Source: Xenopus tropicalis
Lineage: Eukaryota > Chordata > Amphibia > Anura > Pipidae
Direction: 5' to 3'
NCBI RefSeq assembly: GCF_000004195.4
Contig: NC_030679.2
Location: 149,531,040-149,595,039, forward strand
Length of the DNA stretch: 64,000 nucleotides
In this document: piece by piece, positions 33,567 to 44,681 of the stretch
Layout: each line of letters starts with the position of its first letter
How positions within the stretch are numbered: position 1 is the stretch's first letter
Position numbers and translations under genes: made by a program
Notes under the pieces: generated by a model
Database searches by the model: none
The model's input: the letters and a program-made list of their open reading frames with translations, nothing else
Told to the model about the DNA's origin: nothing

Positions 33567-34258
33567 TGTCTATGAAGATTCTCATTCATCCAGGCCATGA
33601 TATACAGTATCTAGTAGAATTAAGTCTAACACAACTGGACTTTTCTGAGTTTTCTTGATGGACTAGTGTCTATGAAGACTCTCATTCATCCAGGCCATGA
33701 TATACAGTATCTAGTAGAATTAAGTCTAAAACAACTGGACTTTTCTGAGTTTTCTTGATGGACTAGTGTCTATGAAGATTCTCATTCATCCAGGCCATGA
33801 TATACAGTATCTAGTAGAATTAAGTCTAAAGCAACTGGACTTTTCTGAGTTTTCTTGATGGACTAGTGTCTATGAAGATTCTCATTCATCCAGGCCATGA
33901 TATACAGTATCTAGTAGAATTAAGTCTAAAACAACTGGACTTTTCTGAGTTTTCTTGATGGACTAGTGTCTATGAAGACTCTCATTCATCCAGGCCATGA
34001 TATACAGTATCTAGTAGAATTAAGTCTAAAACAACTGGACTTTTCTGAGTTTTCTTGATGGACTAGTGTCTATGAAGACTCTCATTCATCCAGGCCATGA
34101 TTTACAGTATCTAGTAGAATTAAGTCTAAAACAACTGGACTTTTCTGAGTTTTCTTGATGGACTAGTGTCTATGAAGACTCTCATTCATCCAGGCCATGA
34201 TATACAGTATCTAGTAGAATTAAGTCTAAAACAACTGGACTTTTCTGAGTTTTTTCTT
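33567..34258 (-). repeat. 100-bp tandem array from a Penelope tail
   Basis: Seven copies with a near-exact 100-base period, starting at 33567, 33667, 33767, 33867, 33967, 34067 and 34167. Each contains TCATTCATCCAGGCCATGAT and GACTTTTCTGAGTTTTCTTG. The copies differ at only a few positions (for example AAGATT/AAGACT), so the expansion is recent. Confidence 0.95.
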
Positions 34259-34300
34259 GAAAATGTTTCACCACTCATCCAAGTGGCTTCTTCAGTTCAA
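34257..34300 (-). ncRNA. Hammerhead-like ribozyme motif
   Basis: Read on the minus strand: TTGAA (stem I), CTGAAGA (core box 1), GCCACT..AGTGGT (stem II around a TGGATG loop), GAAAC (core box 2), ATT, then TTCAA closing stem I. This is the minimal hammerhead layout known from Penelope-like elements, with almost no stem III. The base after GAAAC is A where G would give the single closing pair, so activity is uncertain. Confidence 0.6.
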
Positions 34301-34979
34301 ATGACTGGTAGGGAATTCCCCGGTATTTAAAACTTTTGAGGGTAGTACAGTCATAGACATCCAATCACAATGGTTCCATTGAACCTGTTCAGTTAGGTGT
34401 TAGATGAAAATGACAGGTGTAAGAAGGTATGATCCAATCACAATGGTAAAAGTCTTAGACTCAATTCTTCTAGATACTGGACCAGTTTGTGCTACTTGCT
34501 GTTTGGTTGCTATAGGTGATTCAGTTTGTGGCACTCTTTCCATCTTTGATTAAATATCCCTGTCATCCCCGAAATCCCTGGTCTAGTATATTTTATATTA
34601 TATGAGGAAGCAAGACAACTTGTTTCCCTTGCAATTAGGTAAACAGCACTTATGATCTCCTCTCTTTTTAGGGGTAGTTTTTATGTAAGTCATGGGGCAA
34701 AGTGTATAAATGGCGTGCAATCCACCATGTTTATGTACTTTGCACCATGCTCTGCATGCTAAATACATTTCCACAGATCTCTGCCCTCCAAATCCTAATA
34801 CAATGGCCTGTGTCATCTTCATGGATACAGCACTTCTGTAGGTATCTAGACAACCCACCTCCAACCTCCTATCATTCACCTATCTTGCCTGCACTGTCTT
34901 TTTAGATGTGCAGTTCAGGAAACACTGGTGGACACCGGCCATATTGGGCCGCTATATTTATATGTCCCAGACAGTAAGG

Positions 34980-35285
34980 CAGTGATCCCCAACCAGTGGT
35001 TTGTGAGCAACACGTTGCCCCCCAACCCCTTGGATGTTGCTCCCAGTGACCCCAAACCAGGTAGTTATTTTGAATTCCTGACTTTTGGGCAAGCCTTGGT
35101 TACATAAAAACCAGTTGTACTGCCAAACAGGACCTCCTGTAGGCTGCCAGTCTACATAGGGGCTACCAAATACCCAATCACGGCCCTTATTTGGTACCCT
35201 CATGAACATTCTCCACGCTTGTATTGTTCCCAACTAATTTGACATTAGAGTGTGGGTCCCAGGTAAAAAAGGTTGGTGATCCCTG
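34980..35285. mobile_element. hAT-type MITE with exact 8-bp duplication
   Basis: Termini CAGTGATCCCCAACC and GGTTGGTGATCCCTG, flanked by CAGTAAGG at 34972-34979 and 35286-35293. Block B has a single matching target (ATAGTAAGG near 19524) without the insert. 306 bases, noncoding. Confidence 0.88.
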
Positions 35286-35293
35286 CAGTAAGG

Positions 35294-36697
35294 AAAGGCT
35301 TACCTTATGCCCGTAAATGCATTGCTCTGCAACTTGTTCAAGATTACAAATTACACTAAGAGAATTGCCTTTACGTCCCTTAGTGGTCTTGCACTTCTGT
35401 ATGAGGTTTAGATAAATAAACACCCAACAATCACATACATAATCATTTGGCCATAGTACATTCTTTCGCCAAACTATAAATAAACTAAAATATGAACATT
35501 TGTCAAGGTTCAACCAATAAAACAACAAATGAATATGTTAAACAAAATAATTATTGAGACATACAATCAATCACAAGTCTAGCACCCGAACATTTGAGCA
35601 AGTAATAGATGAATCCAAGAGGAAAATCTTAGTTTGGATTTTTTTAGTATTGAACTACAGTCTGTCTTGGTCTATACAGTCAGCTCTGTATGGTGTAGGC
35701 TACATTAGCCTGAAACATTTTGTCAACAAACCAACAACAAAACTAAATTCTCTATAAGCAACTTCTCAGTGATTTCATAGCATCTTATAGCATCTAAAAG
35801 TAAACAGACAGAAGTTAACTGAATACATTTGTCTTTAAATGGAAAGAGACCTTTGAGTCTTGTTGGAAACTGCAAATGGGAAAGGAAAGAATCCTGTAGG
35901 GTGAGCAGTGCCATTCAGCAAAGAGCAGCCATAACTCTATACTGCATGGATAAGGGAAGCCATTTGGCATTACAGAGATGGGTTTTTATACCTTTGGAAA
36001 GGAACATAACAGCCATTCTGTAACTATCCCCTGGGCCGTGTATAACACAGACACTTATTGGAAGGTCCAGGAGGATAAGGAGAAAATATTACAAACAGAT
36101 AATTATTACCAACAGAATGCATGATTTATTTTAAGGCATTTTGGAACTACATCAAATCAAAAGTATTTTACATTTAGTTTTAGTATAAACACAAGCTGTA
36201 TGTTATAAAAGTACACATCTGTTGCTTGGTATTCAAAATGAAAAGTAATGTTAGAACTGGACTGGGGACAAATGATTAGAAATGACAATAGTGCAACACC
36301 CCACCTCCCCAAGCCCAATCTCAGTAACCAGTGTACTAGTGGGATACAGAAGTACAATCTGACTCGGTTAAACTGGACATGTTTGGGGTTCCATTTTGGA
36401 TTCGGGCCCAAGTGGATTGATACTTGGTAGTAAGTCAGCCATTCATACTCTAAGCTTATCTGATAAATAGGATGGGACGCCTGAAATGACATCTCCCACA
36501 CAGATGTGCATACTTTATGAAAATACAGACAGGACAGGGCCAAGTGGCAAGTGAGGAAACATGTGTAGGACCCCAAAGATTTAGGCCTCTTTACCTAAGT
36601 TCCCAGCAAGTGATCTTTATTTAGATGTGGACACCTAAAGGTGGTCCTAATAATGTGCTTTGGGAAATATTCTTTCCAGATTAAAGAGGACTTCCCT
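35294..36697. other. Noncoding remainder of block C and junction
   Basis: Up to about 36520 this follows blocks A and B; afterwards it is unique. The open frames here also occur in the other blocks and carry no domain. Confidence 0.55.
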
Positions 36698-37139
36698 TGT
36701 AGTTCAGGAGTGACCACTAGGTGGAGGTGTTCCCTAGTATAAAAGAAAATGACTCACATGTTCATGAGGTCTTCTTCATGGGACATTCCCTCATTAGGAG
36801 GTATCTACAAGAGTGTGTTTAGTTAAGTAGCTAGAACTGTTATAGTCACTCTAGGAGTGAAAAGATAGTACGGTTATTTAGTTGGGCAGCTCCAGGCCCC
36901 TACGAGGAAAGTAGAGAGGTTATTATCGCATTATTGGCTGTAGTGTCATGGGAAACCTAGTGAATAGCTCAGGGTTCAAGTAATACCCAAAGAGGGGAGA
37001 TCATAGATGTAAGAGTATCACCTGGTCTGGATATCTATAGAGGCAAACCTGTGTCTGATTATACTACTGAAGCTGTACTGGAGCAAATAAAGAAGTTATT
37101 GTTGGTTTGCAACCTTCACTGTCCTGGTCATTTACTACA
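36698..37139 (+). repeat. Possible Copia 5' LTR
   Basis: Starts TGTAGTTC and ends TTACTACA (TGTAGT..ACTACA), with TAGTATAAAAGA as a likely TATA box at 36736 and AAATAAAGAAG as a poly(A) signal at 37085. Copia integrase sequence follows about 150 bases later. No second LTR copy is visible, so the assignment rests on these signals. Confidence 0.5.
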
Positions 37140-37397
37140 CAAGATCTCCAGTTACCTGATAAGCACTCATTAAGGGGGCAGCAAAGTCCCTGGAGTTGCA
37201 GGGAGTGCCATTCAGGAGGCCTACACAATTGTGCAGAACTCAAATAGCACACACGCTCAAAACACTTCTAGCCAACACTCACGGGTGCGCTACGCTACAC
37301 ATGGAATTATTTTTCAGACTACTGCACCATACAACTCAGAGCAAAATGGTGTTGCAGAGAAAATGAACTGCACACGAAAGTGGAAGAGCTACTGTTT

Positions 37398-38556
37398 TGT
37401 CAGGAACTACCTCAGTTGTGAGGATGGAGGAGGGAGCCTGTAACCCATATTGGGCAAGTTGTAGAATGGATCAATAGCGGAAGACATGTGAAGTAAGCAC
37501 AGTAAAAAAAAATAAATAAATAATACAATACTGAAATTAGGAATAAGGTGGCAAGAACAAAGAACTAACCAGTGCAAGCATGTAGGCAAACTGAAGCAAG
37601 TCCTTAGGCAGGCAAGGGGTCTGGGGAGGCTGAGTTCAATGCGTCAGGGACAGGCAGCGTTCAAGCAAAAGGTTTTTCAGGAGTCCAGCCAAGTCTTTAT
37701 CCAGAAGTCACAAGTACAGGATCAAAGAATCAGGATACAGGTACTAGACAGGAACAAGGTTGGAGTCAGAATAGGGGGTGGCAAGATCACTGAACAAGCT
37801 TAATGATCCAGCATCGGAAGTCACAAAGGGAGGGGCTTGTATAGCCCCATAATAACCAGATTACAGACTCCTGGCCTTAATGAGAGTGAGGGTAGAGACA
37901 CAAAAATCAGCACAGGTAGCAAATGTCTACATAGACAATTTTTCTCGATTCAAGTTTTTTGGCACTTAAAAATTTGAGTTATGGTTCAAAAAACTCAAAT
38001 GTCTAGTATTTATTAAGTGCAAAAACCCCAAAATCTTGAGTTTAAAACTTCATTATCCAAAAGCTTGTGAGTTTCTATAGAAGTCAATGGGAGTTGTCCT
38101 AGGCAAAGTCAAGCCATATGTTCAATACGAGTTTGTTTCGAATTTAAAACTCAAAAATGTGAGAATTTGCACAAGTTTACCACTTCATAAATAAGCTAGC
38201 ATTCAATATGAGAGTTTAATCGATTTAGACTGGCAAACTCAAATTTACAAATTCAAAAACTGATAAATAAGTATACACAGTCTTTGCTTGGTTAAGAAGT
38301 TTATCGTTGTGCCTGGCGTTTCCAGTTATTCTGATTCCTGTTGTAACTTTTGACCTGATCTCCGTTTGTGGACCTTCTCTGCCTGCCCCAACCCGGGCCT
38401 GTTTAACGATTCTCCAGTTTGGTCCTTTGGTACTGTGTTTGGTTCTCTGGCCTCTCTCCACTTCTGAGCTTCCTGTCCTAAACCCCAGGTAAGCCTCCAG
38501 CTAGTGTGAGACCTGTGTGAGCTTGCTTTCATCTACCTGTCCTCTACGGCTTGACA
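37398..38556. mobile_element. LTR-like insertion in Copia integrase
   Basis: Copia integrase coding stops at 37397 and resumes near 38560. The insert begins TGTCAGGAACTACC, close to the Gypsy LTR start at 30212, and ends CGGCTTGACA. Its right part has a pyrimidine-rich Gypsy U5 style. A MITE-like A+T-rich segment (about 37930-38275) appears to have inserted in it. No clean target duplication was found, so boundaries are approximate. Confidence 0.55.
37930..38275. mobile_element. A+T-rich MITE-like segment
   Basis: Left end TTTTTCTCGATTCAAGTTTTT and right end AAATTCAAAAACTGATAAATA are loosely inverted, with AACTCAAAT words throughout. Related to the terminus at about 4310. Noncoding. Confidence 0.45.
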
Positions 38557-39210
38557 CCTTAAGAGTCCTGGCACTCTGTGATGTAGACATGCCAACCATG
38601 TATTGGGGAGAAGCAATTGAGGGAGAAGCTGCTAACTTCAAATTACTTGCAAAAGAAAACCATGAAAAAAAAGAAACCAGACCTGAGACGCATTCAAATC
38701 TTTGAAAGCAAACCCCATATACATGTTCCTAAAGAAAAACATACAAAGTAAGAAGCTTGTGCTGTGGAAGGGATCTCAAAAAGGGTACAGAACCCTGGAC
38801 CCAAGCAACAACAAAGTAACAATCAGCAGAAGAGCAATTAATGATGAAAACTCTGTTTCATGATGTGGATATCAGCAGCCCAGTCTACAGAAGAAACCCA
38901 ACCAGAACTAGAGAGCACAGAAACTGAAGTCAGTGTAAGTGGTTCAGAAACTACAAAGGCAGAAAGTGAAACCTCTACAACTTCAGTCACAAAGTCCTCA
39001 AGATGCTTGTCCTATATGGTTCATACAGCACCACAGCCTGAACCAGCATCATTGGAGGAAATACAAAGGTTGCCCATCCCTGAGAAGCAAAATGTGATTG
39101 TTGAACTTGAATACTGTGAGACTGACAATTTGATAGCCGATGCTATGACAGAGCCACTAACAAGGTCCACATTTGAGAAGCTCAGAACTAGGATGGGACT
39201 AATGTGAGAA

Positions 39211-40400
39211 GTTTTTGTTGAGAAGAAGTGATAAGCTAGCCATACACACACCAATATAACTGTACAAAATAGAGTTTCATACAATTTCATACAGTGTGTG
39301 GGCTCCAAATTATCATCCCAATAATTTTCGTACCATGATGACCGGTCATTTAGTCAATCGGACAGGTTATTTTGTATTTAGAAATGCCTGGGGGACCTGC
39401 AATGCATTTCCAGGAAGTCACTTTTGTACAATTGGTGCAAATTTTATGTTCAGAACATCTTAATGTTTTGTTTTTTTAGGGTTTTATCCTACATTTTCAG
39501 TCTGAATATTAATTTTAGATCATCACCAGCTTTAGGCTAGTGTGTGTACTCTGTCAGCAACAAAAAACATTCTCACTTAAATACCTTGTTATACTGTTAT
39601 GTTGTTCTGCCAGCAGGTGGCAGTATACATCTTGTTTTGTGCTTATAAAGTTTCATACCTCCCAGCATTTGAGAATGAGAAAGAGAGACAACATGTTCTG
39701 ACGCGCGCAGCGTGGCAAAAATTTTTTACCCACGTCCACTAATAATTATTAATAAACACCTTTGTTACAGTCAGGTACTCACCAAGCTTGTTTTTTTTAC
39801 AATTGGAGCCGTAAGTAGAGTTCGTAGAGTAGTAGATCCCGGCAGAGCAGCACCAGCTCCCGCCCTGTTCGTTTGCGTCTGAATTTGAATTGAAATGGCT
39901 TGCTATGCCATACTCACATCTCGCGAAACTTGCAAACATTCTCGAAAACAACAAAAAGAACCGGGATGGCCCAAAGCTCCTGAAGGAGCCGGAAAAAGCC
40001 AAAGACAAACGGATAGGAAAGAGGCGGTGAAGATCCGAAGACATCGGTGACAGAAGGAGCCAAGAAAATCTGAAGGAAGTCGAGAAGACCCGAAGATATT
40101 AGAAGATATTAGAAAACTGGAAGAGGTCACTTTTATTTTATGAAAGTCAGGTATATTCAGCGTCGGACCAGGCTTCCATGGCCCAGACCATAATCCCCCA
40201 GGACCCCTTCGCAATCTGCTGGTCTCCCTACCCTGACACACTGCAGGTGAGCTTCATTTAGGCACACTTAGGCAGGGGGTGGAGGGTATTGGGGGCTCCC
40301 ACGGGGGGGTGAAGGCGGCGGGGGCCATTGGGGGGTGCAGGGGCCCCTGAGGCAGAAGCCCCAGTGTTAGATCTGCCAGAGGTAAATTATTTTTTAACAG
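39211..40400. other. Unidentified repeat-derived stretch
   Basis: Contains a CTGCCAGCAGGTGGCAGTAT word and, at about 39660-39740, CATACCTCCCAGCATTTGAG followed by GACGCGCGCAGCGTGGC, which look like a dispersed frog repeat. G-rich tracts lie at 40270-40340. No gene is supported. Confidence 0.45.
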
Positions 40401-40410
40401 AGAAGCTGGA

Positions 40411-40886
40411 GAGAAGATGGAGTCTATAAATACAATAGTGCAAGAGATGCTGCTAGGAGATTGGATGTTATCCATAGATCTAAAATATGATTATTTTCTA
40501 ATACCGATTGGGAAAATCCATCAGAAGTTTCTAAGATTTGCAGTAAACAATCAACACTACCAATTTTCTTGCCTCCCATTTGGGTTGGCGTCTTCCCCAA
40601 GGGTTTTTACAAAAGTGTTAATAACTCTGATTGCGGAATTGAGGAAAGAGGCAATTCAAATGTATCATTATCTTCAACAGAAAAATCGATTATTAAGTTA
40701 TTTAGAAGATCACGGATGGGTCATGAACTTCAAGAAGAGTCAGCTACAACCTACATAGGATTTAGTTTATCTGGGACCCAGATTTTAGACAGATTTAGGG
40801 TTAATCTCTCTTCCACAAGAGAAGAAACACAAGATCATTCAGGAGGTGTATTGGTTACAAGAAGGATGTTGAGTCTTCTAGGGTAG
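40411..40886 (+). pseudogene. DIRS-type reverse transcriptase fragment
   Basis: The frame 40417-40758 reads LSIDLKYDYFLIPIGKIHQK, then a KFLRFAVNNQHYQFSCLPFG word and LASSPRVFTKVL, the palm region of a DIRS-type reverse transcriptase. The catalytic YxDD is missing: HYL is followed at once by a QQKNRLL region, so about 20 residues were deleted. A frameshift near 40750 leads into an RFRVNL word typical of the segment that follows. No tyrosine recombinase is found. It is a dead fragment. Confidence 0.75.
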
Positions 40887-40904
40887 TCCACATTTATATG
40901 TAAA

Positions 40905-41690
40905 TCAGACTGATGATTAAATTAAGAAGTTCTGCGAGAGGGGATATGAAGAATCACAGTTGCCAACTATTAAAAATGAAGTTTTTGAACTTGATAGGAC
41001 AGGGTTGCTTTAAGAGAAAAAAATTACCTGTAAGAAAACAAGGGATTCCATGCATAACAACTCATGGCCCCCATTCAACTTTCCTAAAAAGGGTAATTAA
41101 AAAAAACACTGGCCCATTTTAGAGAATGATACAATGTATGGGAAACTTTTTTAAAGAGAATCCACTTTTTTTGCTATAAAAAGGGCAAAAGTTTAGGGGA
41201 GAATATCACAAGGGCTGATATTGCCGAAAAAAGCCCAAGAAAGTTTCTTATAATAAGGTGGGCACATCCCCTTGTTGTAATTGTGGCCATTGTAATGGGA
41301 TCATTAAAGGTGATATCTGTAACCATCCTAGCAAAGGTTTCAAAATTAAATTGAAAGATTTCGCAACTCAGAAGGGGTTATTTATTTACTTAAATACCCT
41401 TGTGGCCTTCGGTATGTAGGGCAGACTGCCCGAAGTGTGAAAGTCAGACTTAACGAGCATAAAAGTGTAATAAGGAATTATAAACCCTATGAAAAAAGAG
41501 AAAGTCAAAAAAGAGACACTGCTCGTTAAGCATTTTTTTGAGAAGAAACAGATGGCAGATTTTAGAAGTCGTGAATGACTTTATTAAAACGGGAGGCCTA
41601 CTGGATATGGCGACTTGATACGCTACATCCTTCAGGCTTGAATGAAAATTACAGCTTGATTTGTTTTCTGTAAATTTGTTTAAATTTCAT
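40905..41690 (+). pseudogene. Neptune-type Penelope element, C-terminal part
   Basis: Frameshifted pieces of a Penelope-like protein: ERGYEESQL, then IKKHWPILENDTMYGKLF, the usual linker after the reverse transcriptase; a CxxC/HC zinc-finger-like region at about 41275-41330; and a GIY-YIG endonuclease with GVIYLLKYPCGLRYVGQT at 41377-41430, followed by RSVKVRLNEHKS and ending in a WRLDTLHPSGLNENY word. This nuclease makes the DNA break used for insertion. The linker-zinc-finger-nuclease order fits the Neptune branch. Several stops and shifts make it dead. Confidence 0.8.
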
Positions 41691-41837
41691 GTCACTAATT
41701 ATAGCACGTTTTTTCACAGATAAGAAAATGCTGGTGCGGAATTGAGAATGTACTAGAGTTAAAGGTTATAGCCCCGCCGGTAGCGAGTATAAATAGAAAT
41801 CTTTTTGATTTATGATTTAGGTAATTATTTCTAAACC

Positions 41838-43368
41838 CTCCCAACTAAGATATAATTACCCCTTATTGGGGGCAGAACAGCCCTATTGGGTTTATTTAAT
41901 GGTTAAATGATTCCCTTTTCTCTGTAATAATAAAACAGTACCTGTACTTGATCCCAACTAAGATATAATTACCCCTTATTGGGGGCAGAACAGCCCTATT
42001 GGGTTTATTTCATGGTTAAATGATTCCCTTTTCTCTGTAATAATAAAACAGTACCTGTACTTGATCCCAACTAAGATATAATTACCCCTTATTGGGGCAG
42101 AACAGCCCTATTGGGTTTATTTAATGGTTAAATGATTCCCTTTTCTCTGTAATAATAAAACAGTACCTGTACTTGATCCCAACTAAGATATAATTACCCC
42201 TTATTGGGGCAGAACAGCCCTATTGGGTTTATTTCATGGTTAAATGATTCCCTTTTCTCTGTAATAATAAAACAGTACCTGTACTTGATCCCAACTAAGA
42301 TATAATTACCCCTTATTGGGGCAGAACAGCCCTATTGGGTTTATTTAATGGTTAAATTATTCCCTTTTCTCTGTAATAATAAAACAGTACCTGTACTTGA
42401 TCCCAACTAAGATATAATTACCCCTTATTGGGGGCAGAACAGTCCTATTGGGTTTATTTAATGGTTAAATGATTCCCTTTTCTCTGTAATAATAAAACAG
42501 TACCTGTACTTGATCCCAACTAAGATATAATTACCCCTTATTGGGGCAGAACAGCCCTATTGGGTTTATTTAATGGTTAAATGATTCCCTTTTCTCTGTA
42601 ATAATAAAACAGTACCTGTACTTGATCCCAACTAAGATATAATTACCCCTTATTGGGGGCAGAACAGCCCTATTGGGTTTATTTAATGGTTAAATGATTC
42701 CCTTTTCTCTGTAATAATAAAACAGTACCTGTACTTGATCCCAACTAAGATATAATTACCCCTTATTGGGGGCAGAACAGCCCTATTGGGTTTATTTCAT
42801 GGTTAAATGATTCCCTTTTCTCTGTAATAATAAAACAGTACCTGTACTTGATCCCAACTAAGATATAATTACCCCTTATTGGGGCAGAACAGCCCTATTG
42901 GGTTTATTTAATGGTTAAATGATTCCCTTTTCTCTGTAATAATAAAACAGTACCTGTACTTGATCCCAACTAAGATATAATTACCCCTTATTGAGGCAGA
43001 ACAGTCCTATTGGGTTTATTTAATGGTTAAATGATTCCCTTTTCTCTGTAATAATAAAACAGTACCCGTACTTGATCCCAACTAAGATATAATTACCCCT
43101 TATTGGGGGCAGAACAGCCCTATTGGGTTTATTTAATGGTTAAATGATTCCCTTTTCTCTGTAATAATAAAACAGTACCTGTACTTGATCCCAACTAAGA
43201 TATAATTACCCCTTATTGGGGGCAGAACAGCCCTATTGGGTTTATTTAATGGTTAAATGATTCCCTTTTCTCTGTAATAATAAAACAGTACCTGTACTTG
43301 ATCCCAACTAAGATATAATTACCCCTTATTGGGGCAGAACAGCCCTATTGGGTTTATTTAATATTTAA
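41838..43368. repeat. 113-bp tandem array (13-14 copies)
   Basis: Unit of 112-113 bases containing CCCAACTAAGATATAATTAC, GCAGAACAGCCCTATTGGG and TCTCTGTAATAATAAAACAG. Copies differ mainly by four versus five Gs and by TTTAATGG/TTTCATGG. The right flank continues ATGGAGATCCAAATTACGG and ATCCCTTATCCGGAA, the outer part of an abundant Xenopus DNA-transposon repeat; another piece of that family is at 59496-59575. So an internal segment of the repeat was amplified. Confidence 0.92.
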
Positions 43369-43755
43369 ATTATTTTTAGTACACAAGTTATGGAGATCCA
43401 AATTACGGAAAGATCCCTTATCCGGAAGTGGCTGTGTAAATATTCAAATGTTCAACCACTTGCACCCACTTTTTAATAGTTATAGTCACACAACACCCTG
43501 GCCTGCAATTCAAGTGAGGGCTCACACCTGAGAGAAAGTCTCATACTGGGTGATATATTGTGTGGTTTATGGTGACTATCGGATCTAATTTACCATAAGC
43601 TTACATTAGTTTTTTGTTTTCAATAGGGTTTTAAGTTTCAAGAAATCAAACCGCATACCCAGTGAGAAGAACATGAAACCAAGCCTACCAGATAGATATA
43701 GAAGATATAGAATTAACTCAAAAACACTCAACACAGAACTGAGTTGTGGGTGAAA

Positions 43756-44075
43756 TTATAAGTGTAGGTTAAGAAAGCTGGGAAGAGACAGGTTAATTGT
43801 AAAGAATTTGCAAAGAGAAAGTTTTGAGGAGGAACCAGGCAAGAAAAAAGGGGAGAGAATTATAAAAAGAGAATAAAAAGGTGGAAGGGAGAGAAGAGAA
43901 GGAAAGATAAGGGGATAACGGGAAGTGTATGAGCTAAAATTAATGGGAGAGACAAGAAGAAGTGAAGAGAAAACAGAAAAAAAAAGAGAAACGAAGAGAA
44001 ACATGAAGAGGAAATGCAACCAGAGGTAAATGAAGAGCAGAGTAAAAGAGGAAAGAGGGACAGTGGCGAGACTTG
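43756..44075 (+). repeat. Purine-rich tract
   Basis: About 320 bases that are very rich in A and G on the plus strand (runs such as GAAGAGAAGGAAAG). Noncoding; the complementary open frame is a low-complexity artefact. Confidence 0.7.
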
Positions 44076-44389
44076 TCAAGGCCGGGCCCCCCTCGTGTAC
44101 ATCAGAATTATTCCAAAATTTTCAGAAGGTTCAGTTTCAGATTATTTGAAAAAGGCATCATGGGAAAAGCATTATATTTAATAGCTGATGTAGCAACATG
44201 ACATTTGGGGATTATTTTTTCTAAATATTTTCATTTCGGAAAAATCTCAAATGTTTTGTGACAAGCCCCCTGCCTGTACCCACAGTTTTGTGCGGGGAGA
44301 ATAACATAGGATCTAAGCATCTCAAAACATCATAAAACACATAAAAACACAGCTTTATTTGCCTTGAACAAAACCATTCCAAAATAACT

Positions 44390-44640
44390 TTTACTAGGGT
44401 GACCACCTGTCTGGTTTTGACCCGGTCTGACCAGTTTTTGGAAGGGCTTTATGGGTCATAGCGTCCTGCCAGGCAGGACTGAGATTGACGCGGCGATTAG
44501 TCATGGCCCTGCCCAGTGACATCACAGCCCACCTCATCCCCCACCCTGTGATGTTGCAGCTCCACCTCTTTCCCACCCCTCTGACATCACTGCCCATCCC
44601 CCGTCCAGCAACAAATGCCAGCAGAGGTGGCAACCCTAAC
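44390..44640. repeat. Probable dispersed repeat
   Basis: GTGACCACCTGTCTGGTTTT through GTTTTTGGAAGGGC and the GTGACATCACAGCC words look like a common Xenopus repeat. It is noncoding. Recognised by memory of pattern only. Confidence 0.35.
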
Positions 44641-44646
44641 TTTTAC

Positions 44647-44647
44647 C

Positions 44648-44681
<34 letters not shown>
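44647..44681. repeat. ATCT microsatellite
   Basis: About nine tandem TATC units. Confidence 0.95.

Larger units (their letters stand above)
33566..34477 (-). mobile_element. Penelope-like element, tandem and inverted tails
   Basis: Flanked by an 11-base target duplication TGGACCAGTTT (33555-33565 and 34478-34488); block B shows the empty site near 19041. From the left it has seven tandem 100-base tail units (33567-34258, minus), a hammerhead-like motif (34257-34300, minus) and about 180 bases of flank-like noncoding sequence ending in a plus-oriented tail piece (TTAGACTCAATTCTTCTAG). No reverse transcriptase is left. Opposite-facing tails are typical of Penelope-like insertions. Confidence 0.85.
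32335..36520. repeat. Segmental duplication block C
   Basis: Matches block A from 9415 to about 13220 and the corresponding part of block B, including OR gene, upstream flank, and the CTAGTGGGATACAGAAGTAC anchor at 36336. It uniquely contains a Penelope-like insertion (33566-34477) and a hAT MITE (34980-35285), and lacks the LTR and MITE of block A. Confidence 0.85.
37231..39210 (+). pseudogene. Ty1/Copia polyprotein remnant
   Basis: Three separated pieces of a Copia pol. 37291-37380 encodes the integrase core word HGIIFQTTAPYNSEQNGVAE. 38575-38860 continues it with CDVDMPTMYWGEAIEGEA, a HVPKEKHTK word, and the KGYRTLDPSNNKVTISRR region that ends Copia integrases. 39080-39205 is the end of the RNase H domain, with CETDNLIADAMTEPLTRSTF. 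Reverse transcriptase is missing, and the integrase is interrupted by an LTR-like insertion (37398-38556). Frameshifts and deletions make it non-functional. Copia elements are comparatively uncommon in vertebrates. Confidence 0.78.
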
